Position numbers and translations under genes: made by a program. A stretch of DNA of 64,000 nt, from assembly GCA_026874595.1 (NCBI GenBank), contig CM049307.1:31284362-31348361 (forward strand), read 5' to 3'. The notes under the pieces were generated by a model that saw only the letters and a program-made list of their open reading frames with translations, made no database searches and had not been told where the DNA came from. Source of the DNA: Sipunculus nudus (Eukaryota; Annelida; Sipuncula; Golfingiida; Sipunculidae). Positions within the stretch are counted from its first letter, which is position 1. Every line of letters starts with the position of its first letter. Positions 10,157 through 23,860 of the stretch are shown one piece after another.

Positions 10157-12802
10157 TTGACCCCAATATTGGATCAAACTGAAAGAAAGATTTCTGGTTT
10201 TATGGAAACAGATATGCTGGCCTTTCTTGGAAACAGATATATTTTGTGGTATCTGTATATGTTGCCTTATGCCATCATACACCCAACAAGGAGAGGACCT
10301 GAGCTACAACTGACTTTTAAAGCCTGTCCTGACATATTTTTCTTTTGGTCATAATGTGATCAGAGTATCAGAGTTAGACCTGTTGCCTGGTCATGAAACA
10401 AAATATATCCAAATCAGCTGGACAATGTATTGAACAATCAGATTCAGAAGTGAGAAGTTTCACTATAATAGGAACATTTTCAGTAAAAAGCCCCATTGGA
10501 TTTCTAAGCGATTCATGCCAAAATTTGCTGTTTTCATATTGATATGGAACCAAACCGGTGACTCCACAAGCAATACCTTCTTGTTTTACAAATTTAATTT
10601 TTATTTTCAGATTGACTCCTATCATGTCAAAGTAACAGAAAGCAGCAGCCATAAATTTGACTGTCAGTTTTAAAAAAAGAAGAATGACCTTGAACTATTC
10701 TTACACTCATGTAGTCCTGCATAGTTTTATCAAAATTGGACCAAAGAATTGTTAACCAAAATCTGACAAAGAGTTTTGAAATTTCACATATTCTCATGAT
10801 TACTCTTTTTCATGTTTTTATGAGATTTTCATTCCAAGTGTCTAACTGCCTATTGGTCTGACAAAATAACACCATTCCAAAAAGAGACACTAAGTTTGTG
10901 AGATGTTGCATGCTTTTTAAATTTTTTTTACATTTCTGATTCCAAGGTGTCTATGAGGAACTGGTTGTAATGATGCCAGGTTTTATGGGCAGTGAGCCAG
11001 ATGAAATGAAAATTTCAAAAAAATCCCATAAGATTGTTCTCTAGAAAAGAAGAAAGAAAGACAGAAACAAAGAAAGATTGAAAACAAGAAGTAGGAAATA
11101 TTCAGGATAGAAATGTCGAGATGTTTGGAGAGCCACAGTTTGATTTGAAGCACTGCAAAATTTAAAATGTGCCTACACAATCAAGGCCATTTATTATTAG
11201 TTTATCATTCCCTGGTCCTTTCCTTGTTTGAAACTGAATATTCACGAACACAACCCAACCAAAATCTTGATGTTCAGGATAGAGAACATGTTTGCTACAC
11301 ACATTATCTGTGGAATACTTTTAATTTGAATAAGTTTTGGAATCATTTTCTTGAACAGATATTAACTGTCCAATAAAAGGAATAGCTTCTGGGAAAAATT
11401 TAAGGGGGCATGCTGGAAGTCAAACAGATTATTAGTGTCTTGGTTTTGTCTGGACTGACAGTGACAACTTTGGTTTAGGGCTTGAAAGACCAGCAGAGAG
11501 ATAAAAAATATGGTTACAGTCAACAACGCATCTCTGAGACCTGTAAACATGGGCATCTGAAGTAAATAGAAACATCTAAATAGTTCATGCTGTTATACTA
11601 GACATAATATTGTTTTGTTAGGAAATTACCTCAAATATAATTATAGGTTTACTTTTACCTAAAACCAGATATCAGTAGCCATAGGGTAACCAAAATAGTT
11701 CAGTTCAGCCCGAATTGGGATACTGTAATATGAGTAAAATAATATGTTGCATAAGAAAGGTATGCTGTTATGGAGTGAAGGAAAAATTAGCTTGATGAAC
11801 AGACAAACAGATTCTGAAGGTTTCTTTGCCAAGAGCAGTCAGATATTTGTGGAGTCAGCCAGATGGATCTGATGAGCACTATTGTTAAGAATTATGGTAG
11901 CCAGATACAGTATGAAAATGTAAGTGGTTAAATATGATTCTCTGAGAAGTCATGTGAGGGTTGACAAGAATAATAGGAACAGTATATTGGCTGATAAATC
12001 TAGTTTGACAAATTTTTAAAACTTTTTAGACATTGAATCTGTTTTACTGACACAATGCTGGGAATGGTTGAAGTCAAACAGATAATAAGTGTGTCTTGGT
12101 ATTGTCTGGAGTGAAAGTGACAACTTTGGTTTAGTACTTGGAAAGACCAGCAGAGGGATAGAAATATGGTTACAGTCAACAACGCATCTCTGGGACTTTT
12201 ACCTGTAAACATGGGCATCTGAAGCAACTAGAAACATTAAATATGCTCATGTGGTTATACTGGATATCATAAGGTTTTGTGAGGAAATTACCTCAAATAT
12301 AATTACAGGTTCATTTTTTACCTAAAACCAGGTATCAGTAGCCACAGGGTAACCAAAATAGTTCAGTTCAACCTGCATTGGGTCACAGTAAAATTGGTAA
12401 AATAATACATGTTACATAAGAAAGTTATGCTTTTATGGAGTGAACAGACAAACATATTCTGAAGGTTTGTTTGCCAAGAGCAGTCAGATATTTGTGGTGT
12501 AAGCCGGATAGCTCTGATGAGCAATATCGTGTAGGATTATGGGAGGCACATACAGCATGAAAATGTTAGTGGTTAGATATGATTCTCTGAAAAGTCATGT
12601 AAGTTTTGACAAAAATAAAGAGGAACTGTATATTGGATGATATATCTAGTGTGACAATTTCTTTTGAATGTTTAGACATTGAATCTGTTTTACTGACAGC
12701 TGTGTATTTTGTGGTCCCTGTTTGTGATGGGGTGGGTCTTAAAATCTGTTGATTTGGTGATCAAATGGTTGATATGACACATATGAGTGTTGTGAGAAAA
12801 AA
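10157..12802 (+). repeat. Unit 4 (2,646 bp, type B)
   Basis: Type-B marks: GACTTTTAAAG, AGATTCAGAAG, CAGTAAAAAG and GACTCCAC. It shares CCATAGGG in subrepeat 1 with unit 0. GATGTTTGGAG near 11121 is private. No gene is seen. Confidence 0.95.
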
Positions 12803-15448
12803 TTGACCCCAATATTGGATCAAACTGAAAGAAAGATTTCTGGTTTTATGGAAACAGATATGCTGGCCTTTCTTGGAAACAGATATATTTTGTGGTATCT
12901 GTATATGTTGCCTTATGCCATCATACACCCAACAAGGAGAGGACCTGAGCTACAACTGACTTTAAAGCCTGTCCTGACATATTTTTCTTTTGGTCATAAT
13001 GTGATCAGAGTATCAGAGTTAGACCTGTTGCCTGGTCATCAAACAAAATATATCCAAATCAGCTGGACAATGTATTGAACAATCAGATTAAGAAGTGAGA
13101 AGTTTCACTATAATAGGAACATTTTCAGTGAAAAGCCCCATTGGATTTCTAAGCGATTCATGCCAAAATTTGCTGTTTTCATATTGATATGGAACCAAAC
13201 CGGTGACCCCACAAGCAATACCTTCTTGTTTTACAAATTTAATTTTTATTTTCAGATTGACTCCTATCATGTCAAAGTAACAGAAAGCAGCAGCCATAAA
13301 TTTGACTGTCAGTTTTAAAAAAAGAAGAATGACCTTGAACTATTCCTACACTCATGTAGTCCTGCATAGTTTTATCAAAATTGGACCAAAGAATTGTTAA
13401 CCAAAATCTGACAAAGAGTTTTGAAATTTCCCATATTCTCATGATTACTCTTTTTCATGTTTTTATGAGATTTTCATTCCAAGTGTCTAACTGCCTATTG
13501 GTCTGACAAAATAACACCATTCCAAAAAGAGACACTAAGTTTGTGAGATGTTGCATGCTTTTTAAATTTTTTTTTACATTTCTGATTCCAAGGTGTCTAT
13601 GAGGAACTGGTTGTAATGATGCCAGGTTTTATGGGCAGTGAGCCAGATGAAATGAAAATTTCAAAAAAATCCCATAAGATTGTTCTCTAGAAAAGAAGAA
13701 AGAAAGACAGAAACAAAGAAAGATTGAAAACAAGAAGTAGGAAATATTCAGGATAGAAATGTCGAGATGTTGGGAGAGCCACAGTTTGATTTGAAGCACT
13801 GCAAAATTTAAAATGTGCCTACACAATCAAGGCCATTTATTATTAGTTTATCATTCCCTGGTCCTTTCCTTGTTTGAAACTGAATATTCATGAACACAAC
13901 CCAACCAAAATCTTGATGTTCAGGATAGAGAACATGTTTGCTACACACATTATCTGTGGAATACTTTTAATTTGAATAAGTTTTGGAATCATTTTCTTGA
14001 ACAGATATTAACTGTCCAATAAAAGGAATAGCTTCTGGGAAAAATTTAAGGGGGAATGCTGGAAGTCAAACAGATTATTAGTGTCTTGGTTTTGTCTGGA
14101 CTGACAGTGACAACTTTGGTTTAGGGCTTGAAAGACCAGCAGAGAGATAAAAAATATGGTTACAGTCAACAACGCATCTCTGAGACCTGTAAACATGGGC
14201 ATCTGAAGTAAATAGAAACATCTAAATAGTTCATGCTGTTATACTAGACATAATATTGTTTTGTTAGGAAATTACCTCAAATATAATTATAGGTTTACTT
14301 TTACCTAAAACCAGATATCAGTAGCCACAGGGTAACCAAAATAGTTCAGTTCAGCCCGAATTGGGATACTGTAATATGAGTAAAATAATATGTTGCATAA
14401 GAAAGGTATGCTGTTATGGAGTGAAGGAAAAATTAGCTTGATGAACAGACAAACAGATTCTGAAGGTTTCTTTGCGTAGAGCAGTCAGATATTTGTGGAG
14501 TCAGCCAGATGGATCTGATGAGCACTATTGTTAAGAATTATGGTAGCCAGATACAGTATGAAAATGTAAGTGGTTAAATATGATTCTCTGAGAAGTCATG
14601 TGAGGGTTGACAAGAATAATAGGAACAGTATATTGGCTGATAAATCTAGTTTGACAAATTTTTAAAACTTTTTAGACATTGAATCTGTTTTACTGACACA
14701 ATGCTGGGAATGGTTGAAGTCAAACAGATAATAAGTGTGTCTTGGTATTGTCTGGAGTGAAAGTGACAACTTTGGTTTAGTACTTGGAAAGACCAGCAGA
14801 GGGATAGAAATATGGTTACAGTCAACAACGCATCTCTGGGACTTTTACCTGTAAACATGGGCATCTGAAGCAACTAGAAACATTAAATATGCTCATGTGG
14901 TTATACTGGATATCATAAGGTTTTGTGAGGAAATTACCTCAAATATAATTACAGGTTCATTTTTTACCTAAAACCAGGTATCAGTAGCCACAGGGTAACC
15001 AAAATAGTTCAGTTCAACCTGCATTGGGTCACAGTAAAATTGGTAAAATAATACATGTTACATAAGAAAGTTATGCTTTTATGGAGTGAACAGACAAACA
15101 TATTCTGAAGGTTTGTTTGCCAAGAGCAGTCAGATATTTGTGGTGTAAGCCGGATAGCTCTGATGAGCAATATCGTGTAGGATTATGGGAGGCACATACA
15201 GCATGAAAATGTTAGTGGTTAGATATGATTCTCTGAAAAGTCATGTAAGTTTTGACAAAAATAAAGAGGAACTGTATATTGGATGATATATCTAGTGTGA
15301 CAATTTCTTTTGAATGTTTAGACATTGAATCTGTTTTACTGACAGCTGTGTATTTTGTGGTCCCTGTTTGTGATGGGGTGGGTCTTAAAATCTGTTGATT
15401 TGGTGATCAAATGGTTGATATGACACATATGAGTGTTGTGAGAAAAAA
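12803..15448 (+). repeat. Unit 5 (2,646 bp, type A)
   Basis: Same type-A marks as unit 3, 5,294 bp upstream, so units 3-4 and 5-6 form an A-B alternation. TTTGCGTAGAG is present in subrepeat 1. No gene is seen. Confidence 0.95.
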
Positions 15449-16360
15449 TTGACCCCAATATTGGATCAAACTGAAAGAAAGATTTCTGGTTTTATGGAAA
15501 CAGATATGCTGGCCTTTCTTGGAAACAGATATATTTTGTGGTATCTGTATATGTTGCCTTATGCCATCATACACCCAACAAGGAGAGGACCTGAGCTACA
15601 ACTGACTTTTAAAGCCTGTCCTGACATATTTTTCTTTTGGTCATAATGTGATCAGAGTATCAGAGTTAGACCTGTTGCCTGGTCATGAAACAAAATATAT
15701 CCAAATCAGCTGGACAATGTATTGAACAATCAGATTCAGAAGTGAGAAGTTTCACTATAATAGGAACATTTTCAGTAAAAAGCCCCATTGGATTTCTAAG
15801 CGATTCATGCCAAAATTTGCTGTTTTCATATTGATATGGAACCAAACCGGTGACTCCACAAGCAATACCTTCTTGTTTTACAAATTTAATTTTTATTTTC
15901 AGATTGACTCCTATCATGTCAAAGTAACAGAAAGCAGCAGCCATAAATTTGACTGTCAGTTTTAAAAAAAGAAGAATGACCTTGAACTATTCCTACACTC
16001 ATGTAGTCCTGCATAGTTTTATCAAAATTGGACCAAAGAATTGTTAACCAAAATCTGACAAAGAGTTTTGAAATTTCACATATTCTCATGATTACTCTTT
16101 TTCATGTTTTTATGAGATTTTCATTCCAAGTGTCTAACTGCCTATTGGTCTGACAAAATAACACCATTCCAAAAAGAGACACTAAGTTTGTGAGATGTTG
16201 CATGCTTTTTAAATTTTTTTTTACATTTCTGATTCCAAGGTGTCTATGAGGAACTGGTTGTAATGATGCCAGGTTTTATGGGCAGTGAGCCAGATGAAAT
16301 GAAAATTTCAAAAAAATCCCATAAGATTGTTCTCTAGAAAAGAAGAAAGAAAGACAGAAA

Positions 16361-16600
16361 CAAAGAAAGATTGAAAACAAGAAGTAGGAAATATTCAGGA
16401 TAGAAATGTCGAGATGTTGGGAGAGCCACAGTTTGATTTGAAGCACTGCAAAATTTAAAATGTGCCTACACAATCAAGGCCAAAGAAAGATTGAAAACAA
16501 GAAGTAGGAAATATTCAGGATAGAAATGTCGAGATGTTGGGAGAGCCACAGTTTGATTTGAAGCACTGCAAAATTTAAAATGTGCCTACACAATCAAGGC
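16361..16600 (+). repeat. 120 bp exact tandem duplication in S1
   Basis: 16,361-16,480 is repeated base for base at 16,481-16,600. The junction reads AAGGCCAAAGAAAG. It joins AAGGCCA (normally followed by TTTATTATT) to CAAAGAAAG of the purine tract with CA as shared microhomology. The single-copy equivalent in unit 0 is 488-607. Confidence 0.97.
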
Positions 16601-16784
16601 CATTTATTATTAGTTTATCATTCCCTGGTCCTTTCCTTGTTTGAAACTGAATATTCAGGAACACAACCCAACCAAAATCTTGATGTTCAGGATAGAGAAC
16701 ATGTTTGCTACACACATTATCTGTGGAATACTTTTAATTTGAATAAGTTTTGGAATCATTTTCTTGAACAGATATTAACTGTCC

Positions 16785-16790
16785 AATGAA
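16785..16790 (+). promoter_or_regulatory. AATAAA changed to AATGAA in S1
   Basis: The hexamer found intact in full-length units is changed by one A-to-G substitution. The same change is present in the other two short units (24,045-24,050 and 33,952-33,957), so it arose before their amplification. Confidence 0.85.
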
Positions 16791-17072
16791 AGGAATAGCT
16801 TCTGGGAAAAATTTAAGGGGGAATGCTGGAAGTCAAACAGATTATTAGTGTCTTGGTTTTGTCTGGACTGACAGCGACAACTTTGGTTTAGGGCTTGAAA
16901 GACCAGCAGAGAGATAAAAATATGGTTACAGTCAACAACGCATCTCTGAGACCTGTAAACATGGGCATCTGAAGTAAATAGAAACATCTAAATAGTTCAT
17001 GCTGTTATACTAGACATAATATTGTTTCGTTAGGAAATTACCTCAAATATAATTAGAGGATTACTTTTACCT

Positions 17073-17098
17073 CTGAGCAATATTGTGTAGGATTACAA
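17073..17098 (+). other. Deletion junction with 26 bp filler in S1
   Basis: Compared with unit 2, bases 6366-7191 (826 bp) are missing and 26 bp are present instead. Of this region, 22 bp (17,075-17,096) match 7223-7244 exactly, a stretch that lies just downstream of the right breakpoint in unit 2. A near-copy of the same stretch follows in its normal place at about 17,130. The filler is therefore a copied fragment. Confidence 0.9.
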
Positions 17099-17415
17099 AT
17101 ATGTGTGGTGTAAGCCGGATAGCTCTGATGAGCAATATCATGTAGGATTATGGGAGGCACATACAGCATGAAAATGTAAGTGGTTAGATATTATTCTCTG
17201 AGAAGTCGTGTAAGGGTTGACAAAAATAAAAAGGAACTGTATATTGGATGATATATATCTAGTGTGACAATTTCTTTTGAATGTTTAGACATTGAATCTG
17301 TTTTACTGACAGCTGTGTATTTTGTGGTCCCTGTTTGTGATGGGGTGGGTCTTAAAATCTGTTGATTTGGTGATCAAATGGTTGATATGACACATATGAG
17401 TGTTGTGAGAAAAAA

Positions 17416-20062
17416 TTGACCCCAATATTGGATCAAACTGAAAGAAAGATTTCTGGTTTTATGGAAACAGATATGCTGGCCTTTCTTGGAAACAGTTATA
17501 TTTTGTGGCATCTGTATTTGTTGCCTTATGCCATCATACACCCAACAAGGAGAGGACCTGAGCTACAACTGACTTTTAAAGCCTGTCCTGACATATTTTT
17601 CTTTTGGTCATAATGTGATCAGAGTATCAGAGTTAAACTTGTTTCCTGGTCATGAAACAAAATATAATCAAATCAGCTGGACAATGTATTGAACAATCAG
17701 ATTAAGAAGTGAGAAGTTTCACTATAATAGGAACATTTTCAGTGAAAAGCCCCATTGGATTTGTAAGCGATTCATGCCAAAATTTGCTGTTTTCATATTG
17801 ATATGGAACCAAACCGGTGACTCCACAAGCAATACCTTCTTGTTTTACAAATTTAATTGTTATTTTCAGATTGACACCTATCATGTCAAAGTAACAGAAA
17901 GCAGCAGCCATAAATTTGACTGTCAGTTTAAAAAAAAGAAGAATGACCTTGAACTATTCTTACACTCATGTAGTCCTGCATAGTTTTATCAAAATTGGAC
18001 AAAAGAATTGTTAACCAAAATCTGACAAAGAGTTTTGAAATTTCACATATTCTCATGATTACTCTTTTTCATGTTTTTATGAGATTTTCATTCCAAGTGT
18101 CTAACTGCCTATTTGGTCTGACAAAATAACACCATTCCAAAAAGAGACACTACGTTTGTGAGATGTTGCATGCTTTTTAAATTTTTTTTTACATTTCTGA
18201 TTCCAAGGTGTCTATGAGGAACTGGTTGTAATGATGCCAGGTTTTATGGGCAGTGAGCCAGATGAAATGAAAATTGTAAAAAAATCCCATAAGATTGTTC
18301 TCTAGAAAAGAAGAAAGAAAGACAGAAACAAAGAAAGATTGAAAACAAGAAGTAGGAAATATTCAGGATAGAAATGTCGAGATGTTGGGAGAGCCACAGT
18401 TTGATTTGAAGCACTGCAAAATTTAAAATGTGCCTACACAATCAAGGCCATTTATTATTAGTTTATCATTCCCTGGTCCTTTCCTTGTTTGAAACTGAAT
18501 ATTCACGAACACAACCCAACCAAAATCTTGATGTTCAGGATAGAGAACATGTTTGCTACACACATTATCTGTGGAATACTTTTAATTTGAATAAGTTTTG
18601 GAATCATTTTCTTGAACAGATATTAACTGTCCAATAAAAGGAATAGCTTCTGGGAAAAATTTAAGGGGGAATGCTGGAAGTCAAACAGATTATTAGTGTC
18701 TTGGTTTTGTCTGGACTGACAGTGACAACTTTGGTTTAGGACTTGAAAGACCAGCAGAGAGATAAAAAATATGGTTACAGTCAACAACGCATCTCTGAGA
18801 CCTGTAAACATGGGCATCTGAAGTAAATAGAAACATCTAAATAGTTCATGCTGTTATACTAGACATAATATTGTTTTGTTAGGAAATTACCTCAAATATA
18901 ATTATAGGTTTACTTTTACCTAAAACCAGATATCAGTAGCCACAGGGTAACCAAAATAGTTCAGTTCAGCCCGAATTGGGATACTGTAATATGAGTAAAA
19001 TAATATGTTGCATAAGAAAGGTATGCTGTTATGGAGTGAAGGAAAAATTAGCTTGATGAACAGACAAACAGATTCTGAAGGTTTCTTTGCCAAGAGCAGT
19101 CAGCTATTTGTGGAGTCAGCCAGATGGATCTGATGAGCACTATTGTTAAGAATTATGGTAGCCAGATACAGTATGAAAATGTAAGTGGTTAAATATGATT
19201 CTCTGAGAAGTCATGTGAGGGTTGACAAGAATAATAGGAACAGTATATTGGCTGATAAATCTAGTTTGACAATTTTTTAAAACTTTTTAGACATTGAATC
19301 TGTTTTACTGACACAATGCTGGGAATGGTTGAAGTCAAACAGATAATAAGTGTGTCATGGTATTGTCTGGAGTGAAAGTGACAACTTTGGTTTAGTACTT
19401 GGAAAGACCAGCAGAGGGATAGAAATATGGTTACAGTCAACAACGCATCTCTGAGACTTTTACCTGTAAACATGGGCATCTGAAGCAACTAGAAACATTA
19501 AATATGCTCATGTGGTTATACTGGATATCATAAGGTTTTGTGAGGAAATTACCTCAAATATAATTACAGGTTCATTTTTACCTAAAACCAGGTATCAGTA
19601 GCCACAGGGTAACCAAAATAGTTCAGTTCAACCTGCATTGGGTCACAGTAAAATTGGTAAAATAATACATGTTACATAAGAAAGTTATGCTTTTATGGAG
19701 TGAACAGACAAACATATTCTGAAGGTTTGTTTGCCAAGAGCAGTCAGATATTTGTGGTGTAAGCCGGATAGCTCTGATGAGCAATATCGTGTAGGATTAT
19801 GGGAGGCACATACAGCATGAAAATGTTAGTGGTTAGATATGATTCTCTGAAAAGTCATGTAAGTTTTGACAAAAATAAAGAGGAACTGTATATTGGATGA
19901 TATATCTAGTGTGACAATTTCTTTTGAATGTTTAGACATTGAATCTGTTTTACTGACAGCTGTGTATTTTGTGGTCCCTGTTTGTGATGGGGTGGGTCTT
20001 AAAATCTGTTGATTTGGTGATCAAATGGTTGATATGACACATATGAGTGTTGTGAGAAAAAA
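17416..20062 (+). repeat. Unit 7 (2,647 bp, post-S type)
   Basis: Distinct subtype that follows S units: AACAGTTATA, CTGTATTTGTTG, AATATAATCAAATC, GATTTGTAAG, TTGTTATTTTC, GACACCTATC, CTACGTTTGTG (a gained CpG), CAGCTATTTG and TGTCATGGT. The identical set recurs in unit 10. No gene is seen. Confidence 0.95.
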
Positions 20063-22708
20063 TTGACCCCAATATTGGATCAAACTGAAAGAAAGATTTC
20101 TGGTTTTATGGAAACAGATATGCTGGCCTTTCTTGGAAACAGATATATTTTGTGGTATCTGTATATGTTGCCTTATGCCATCATACACCCAACAAGGAGA
20201 GGACCTGAGCTACAACTGACTTTAAAGCCTGTCCTGACATATTTTTCTTTTGGTCATAATGTGATCAGAGTATCAGAGTTAGACCTGTTGCCTGGTCATC
20301 AAACAAAATATATCCAAATCAGCTGGACAATGTATTGAACAATCAGATTAAGAAGTGAGAAGTTTCACTATAATAGGAACATTTTCAGTGAAAAGCCCCA
20401 TTGGATTTCTAAGCGATTCATGCCAAAATTTGCTGTTTTCATATTGATATGGAACCAAACCGGTGACCCCACAAGCAATACCTTCTTGTTTTACAAATTT
20501 AATTTTTATTTTCAGATTGACTCCTATCATGTCAAAGTAACAGAAAGCAGCAGCCATAAATTTGACTGTCAGTTTTAAAAAAAGAAGAATGACCTTGAAC
20601 TATTCCTACACTCATGTAGTCCTGCATAGTTTTATCAAAATTGGACCAAAGAATTGTTAACCAAAATCTGACAAAGAGTTTTGAAATTTCCCATATTCTC
20701 ATGATTACTCTTTTTCATGTTTTTATGAGATTTTCATTCCAAGTGTCTAACTGCCTATTGGTCTGACAAAATAACACCATTCCAAAAAGAGACACTAAGT
20801 TTGTGAGATGTTGCATGCTTTTTAAATTTTTTTTTACATTTCTGATTCCAAGGTGTCTATGAGGAACTGGTTGTAATGATGCCAGGTTTTATGGGCAGTG
20901 AGCCAGATGAAATGAAAATTTCAAAAAAATCCCATAAGATTGTTCTCTAGAAAAGAAGAAAGAAAGACAGAAACAAAGAAAGATTAAAAACAAGAAGTAG
21001 GAAATATTCAGGATAGAAATGTCGAGATGTTGGGAGAGCCACAGTTTGATTTGAAGCACTGCAAAATTTAAAATGTGCCTACACAATCAAGGCCATTTAT
21101 TATTAGTTTATCATTCCCTGGTCCTTTCCTTGTTTGAAACTGAATATTCATGAACACAACCCAACCAAAATCTTGATGTTCAGGATAGAGAACATGTTTG
21201 CTACACACATTATCTGTGGAATACTTTTAATTTGAATAAGTTTTGGAATCATTTTCTTGAACAGATATTAACTGTCCAATAAAAGGAATAGCTTCTGGGA
21301 AAAATTTAAGGGGGAATGCTGGAAGTCAAACAGATTATTAGTGTCTTGGTTTTGTCTGGACTGACAGTGACAACTTTGGTTTAGGGCTTGAAAGACCAGC
21401 AGAGAGATAAAAAATATGGTTACAGTCAACAACGCATCTCTGAGACCTGTAAACATGGGCATCTGAAGTAAATAGAAACATCTAAATAGTTCATGCTGTT
21501 ATACTAGACATAATATTGTTTTGTTAGGAAATTACCTCAAATATAATTATAGGTTTACTTTTACCTAAAACCAGATATCAGTAGCCACAGGGTAACCAAA
21601 ATAGTTCAGTTCAGCCCGAATTGGGATACTGTAATATGAGTAAAATAATATGTTGCATAAGAAAGGTATGCTGTTATGGAGTGAAGGAAAAATTAGCTTG
21701 ATGAACAGACAAACAGATTCTGAAGGTTTCTTTGCGTAGAGCAGTCAGATATTTGTGGAGTCAGCCAGATGGATCTGATGAGCACTATTGTTAAGAATTA
21801 TGGTAGCCAGATACAGTATGAAAATGTAAGTGGTTAAATATGATTCTCTGAGAAGTCATGTGAGGGTTGACAAGAATAATAGGAACAGTATATTGGCTGA
21901 TAAATCTAGTTTGACAAATTTTTAAAACTTTTTAGACATTGAATCTGTTTTACTGACACAATGCTGGGAATGGTTGAAGTCAAACAGATAATAAGTGTGT
22001 CTTGGTATTGTCTGGAGTGAAAGTGACAACTTTGGTTTAGTACTTGGAAAGACCAGCAGAGGGATAGAAATATGGTTACAGTCAACAACGCATCTCTGGG
22101 ACTTTTACCTGTAAACATGGGCATCTGAAGCAACTAGAAACATTAAATATGCTCATGTGGTTATACTGGATATCATAAGGTTTTGTGAGGAAATTACCTC
22201 AAATATAATTACAGGTTCATTTTTTACCTAAAACCAGGTATCAGTAGCCACAGGGTAACCAAAATAGTTCAGTTCAACCTGCATTGGGTCACAGTAAAAT
22301 TGGTAAAATAATACATGTTACATAAGAAAGTTATGCTTTTATGGAGTGAACAGACAAACATATTCTGAAGGTTTGTTTGCCAAGAGCAGTCAGATATTTG
22401 TGGTGTAAGCCGGATAGCTCTGATGAGCAATATCGTGTAGGATTATGGGAGGCACATACAGCATGAAAATGTTAGTGGTTAGATATGATTCTCTGAAAAG
22501 TCATGTAAGTTTTGACAAAAATAAAGAGGAACTGTATATTGGATGATATATCTAGTGTGACAATTTCTTTTGAATGTTTAGACATTGAATCTGTTTTACT
22601 GACAGCTGTGTATTTTGTGGTCCCTGTTTGTGATGGGGTGGGTCTTAAAATCTGTTGATTTGGTGATCAAATGGTTGATATGACACATATGAGTGTTGTG
22701 AGAAAAAA
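20063..22708 (+). repeat. Unit 8 (2,646 bp, type A)
   Basis: Type-A marks throughout. AGATTAAAAAC in the purine tract (20,986) is private. Forms the last third of the first 7,260 bp block. No gene is seen. Confidence 0.95.
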
Positions 22709-23620
22709 TTGACCCCAATATTGGATCAAACTGAAAGAAAGATTTCTGGTTTTATGGAAACAGATATGCTGGCCTTTCTTGGAAACAGATATATTTTGTG
22801 GTATCTGTATATGTTGCCTTATGCCATCATACACCCAACAAGGAGAGGACCTGAGCTACAACTGACTTTTAAAGCCTGTCCTGACATATTTTTCTTTTGG
22901 TCATAATGTGATCAGAGTATCAGAGTTAGACCTGTTGCCTGGTCATGAAACAAAATATATCCAAATCAGCTGGACAATGTATTGAACAATCAGATTCAGA
23001 AGTGAGAAGTTTCACTATAATAGGAACATTTTCAGTAAAAAGCCCCATTGGATTTCTAAGCGATTCATGCCAAAATTTGCTGTTTTCATATTGATATGGA
23101 ACCAAACCGGTGACTCCACAAGCAATACCTTCTTGTTTTACAAATTTAATTTTTATTTTCAGATTGACTCCTATCATGTCAAAGTAACAGAAAGCAGCAG
23201 CCATAAATTTGACTGTCAGTTTTAAAAAAAGAAGAATGACCTTGAACTATTCCTACACTAATGTAGTCCTGCATAGTTTTATCAAAATTGGACCAAAGAA
23301 TTGTTAACCAAAATCTGACAAAGAGTTTTGAAATTTCACATATTCTCATGATTACTCTTTTTCATGTTTTTATGAGATTTTCATTCCAAGTGTCTAACTG
23401 CCTATTGGTCTGACAAAATAACACCATTCCAAAAAGAGACACTAAGTTTGTGAGATGTTGCATGCTTTTTAAATTTTTTTTTACATTTCTGATTCCAAGG
23501 TGTCTATGAGGAACTGGTTGTAATGATGCCAGGTTTTATGGGCAGTGAGCCAGATGAAATGAAAATTTCAAAAAAATCCCATAAGATTGTTCTCTAGAAA
23601 AGAAGAAAGAAAGACAGAAA

Positions 23621-23860
23621 CAAAGAAAGATTGAAAACAAGAAGTAGGAAATATTCAGGATAGAAATGTCGAGATGTTGGGAGAGCCACAGTTTGATTTG
23701 AAGCACTGCAAAATTTAAAATGTGCCTACACAATCAAGGCCAAAGAAAGATTGAAAACAAGAAGTAGGAAATATTCAGGATAGAAATGTCGAGATGTTGG
23801 GAGAGCCACAGTTTGATTTGAAGCACTGCAAAATTTAAAATGTGCCTACACAATCAAGGC
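23621..23860 (+). repeat. 120 bp exact tandem duplication in S2
   Basis: 23,621-23,740 repeated at 23,741-23,860 with the same junction as in S1. Confidence 0.97.

Larger units (their letters stand above)
15449..17415 (+). repeat. Unit 6 (1,967 bp, short unit S1)
   Basis: Starts as type B, then carries the 120 bp duplication (16,361-16,600) and the net 800 bp deletion (junction 17,073-17,098) that removes the distal part of subrepeat 1 and the proximal part of subrepeat 2. 2,647 + 120 - 800 = 1,967 accounts for its length exactly. AATAAA is changed to AATGAA at 16,785-16,790. Confidence 0.96.
15449..22708 (+). repeat. Higher-order block I (7,260 bp: S + post-S + A)
   Basis: Units 6-8 together. 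The next 7,260 bp repeat the same order and lengths (1,967 + 2,647 + 2,646). Comparing them by eye I find nine substitutions and no length differences, so about 99.9% identity. Confidence 0.93.

Noticed and set aside
16361..16600. CRISPR-like or attachment-site repeat
   Set aside because: It is a single tandem duplication of 120 bp with no spacers, copied by descent in four units of a eukaryotic satellite.
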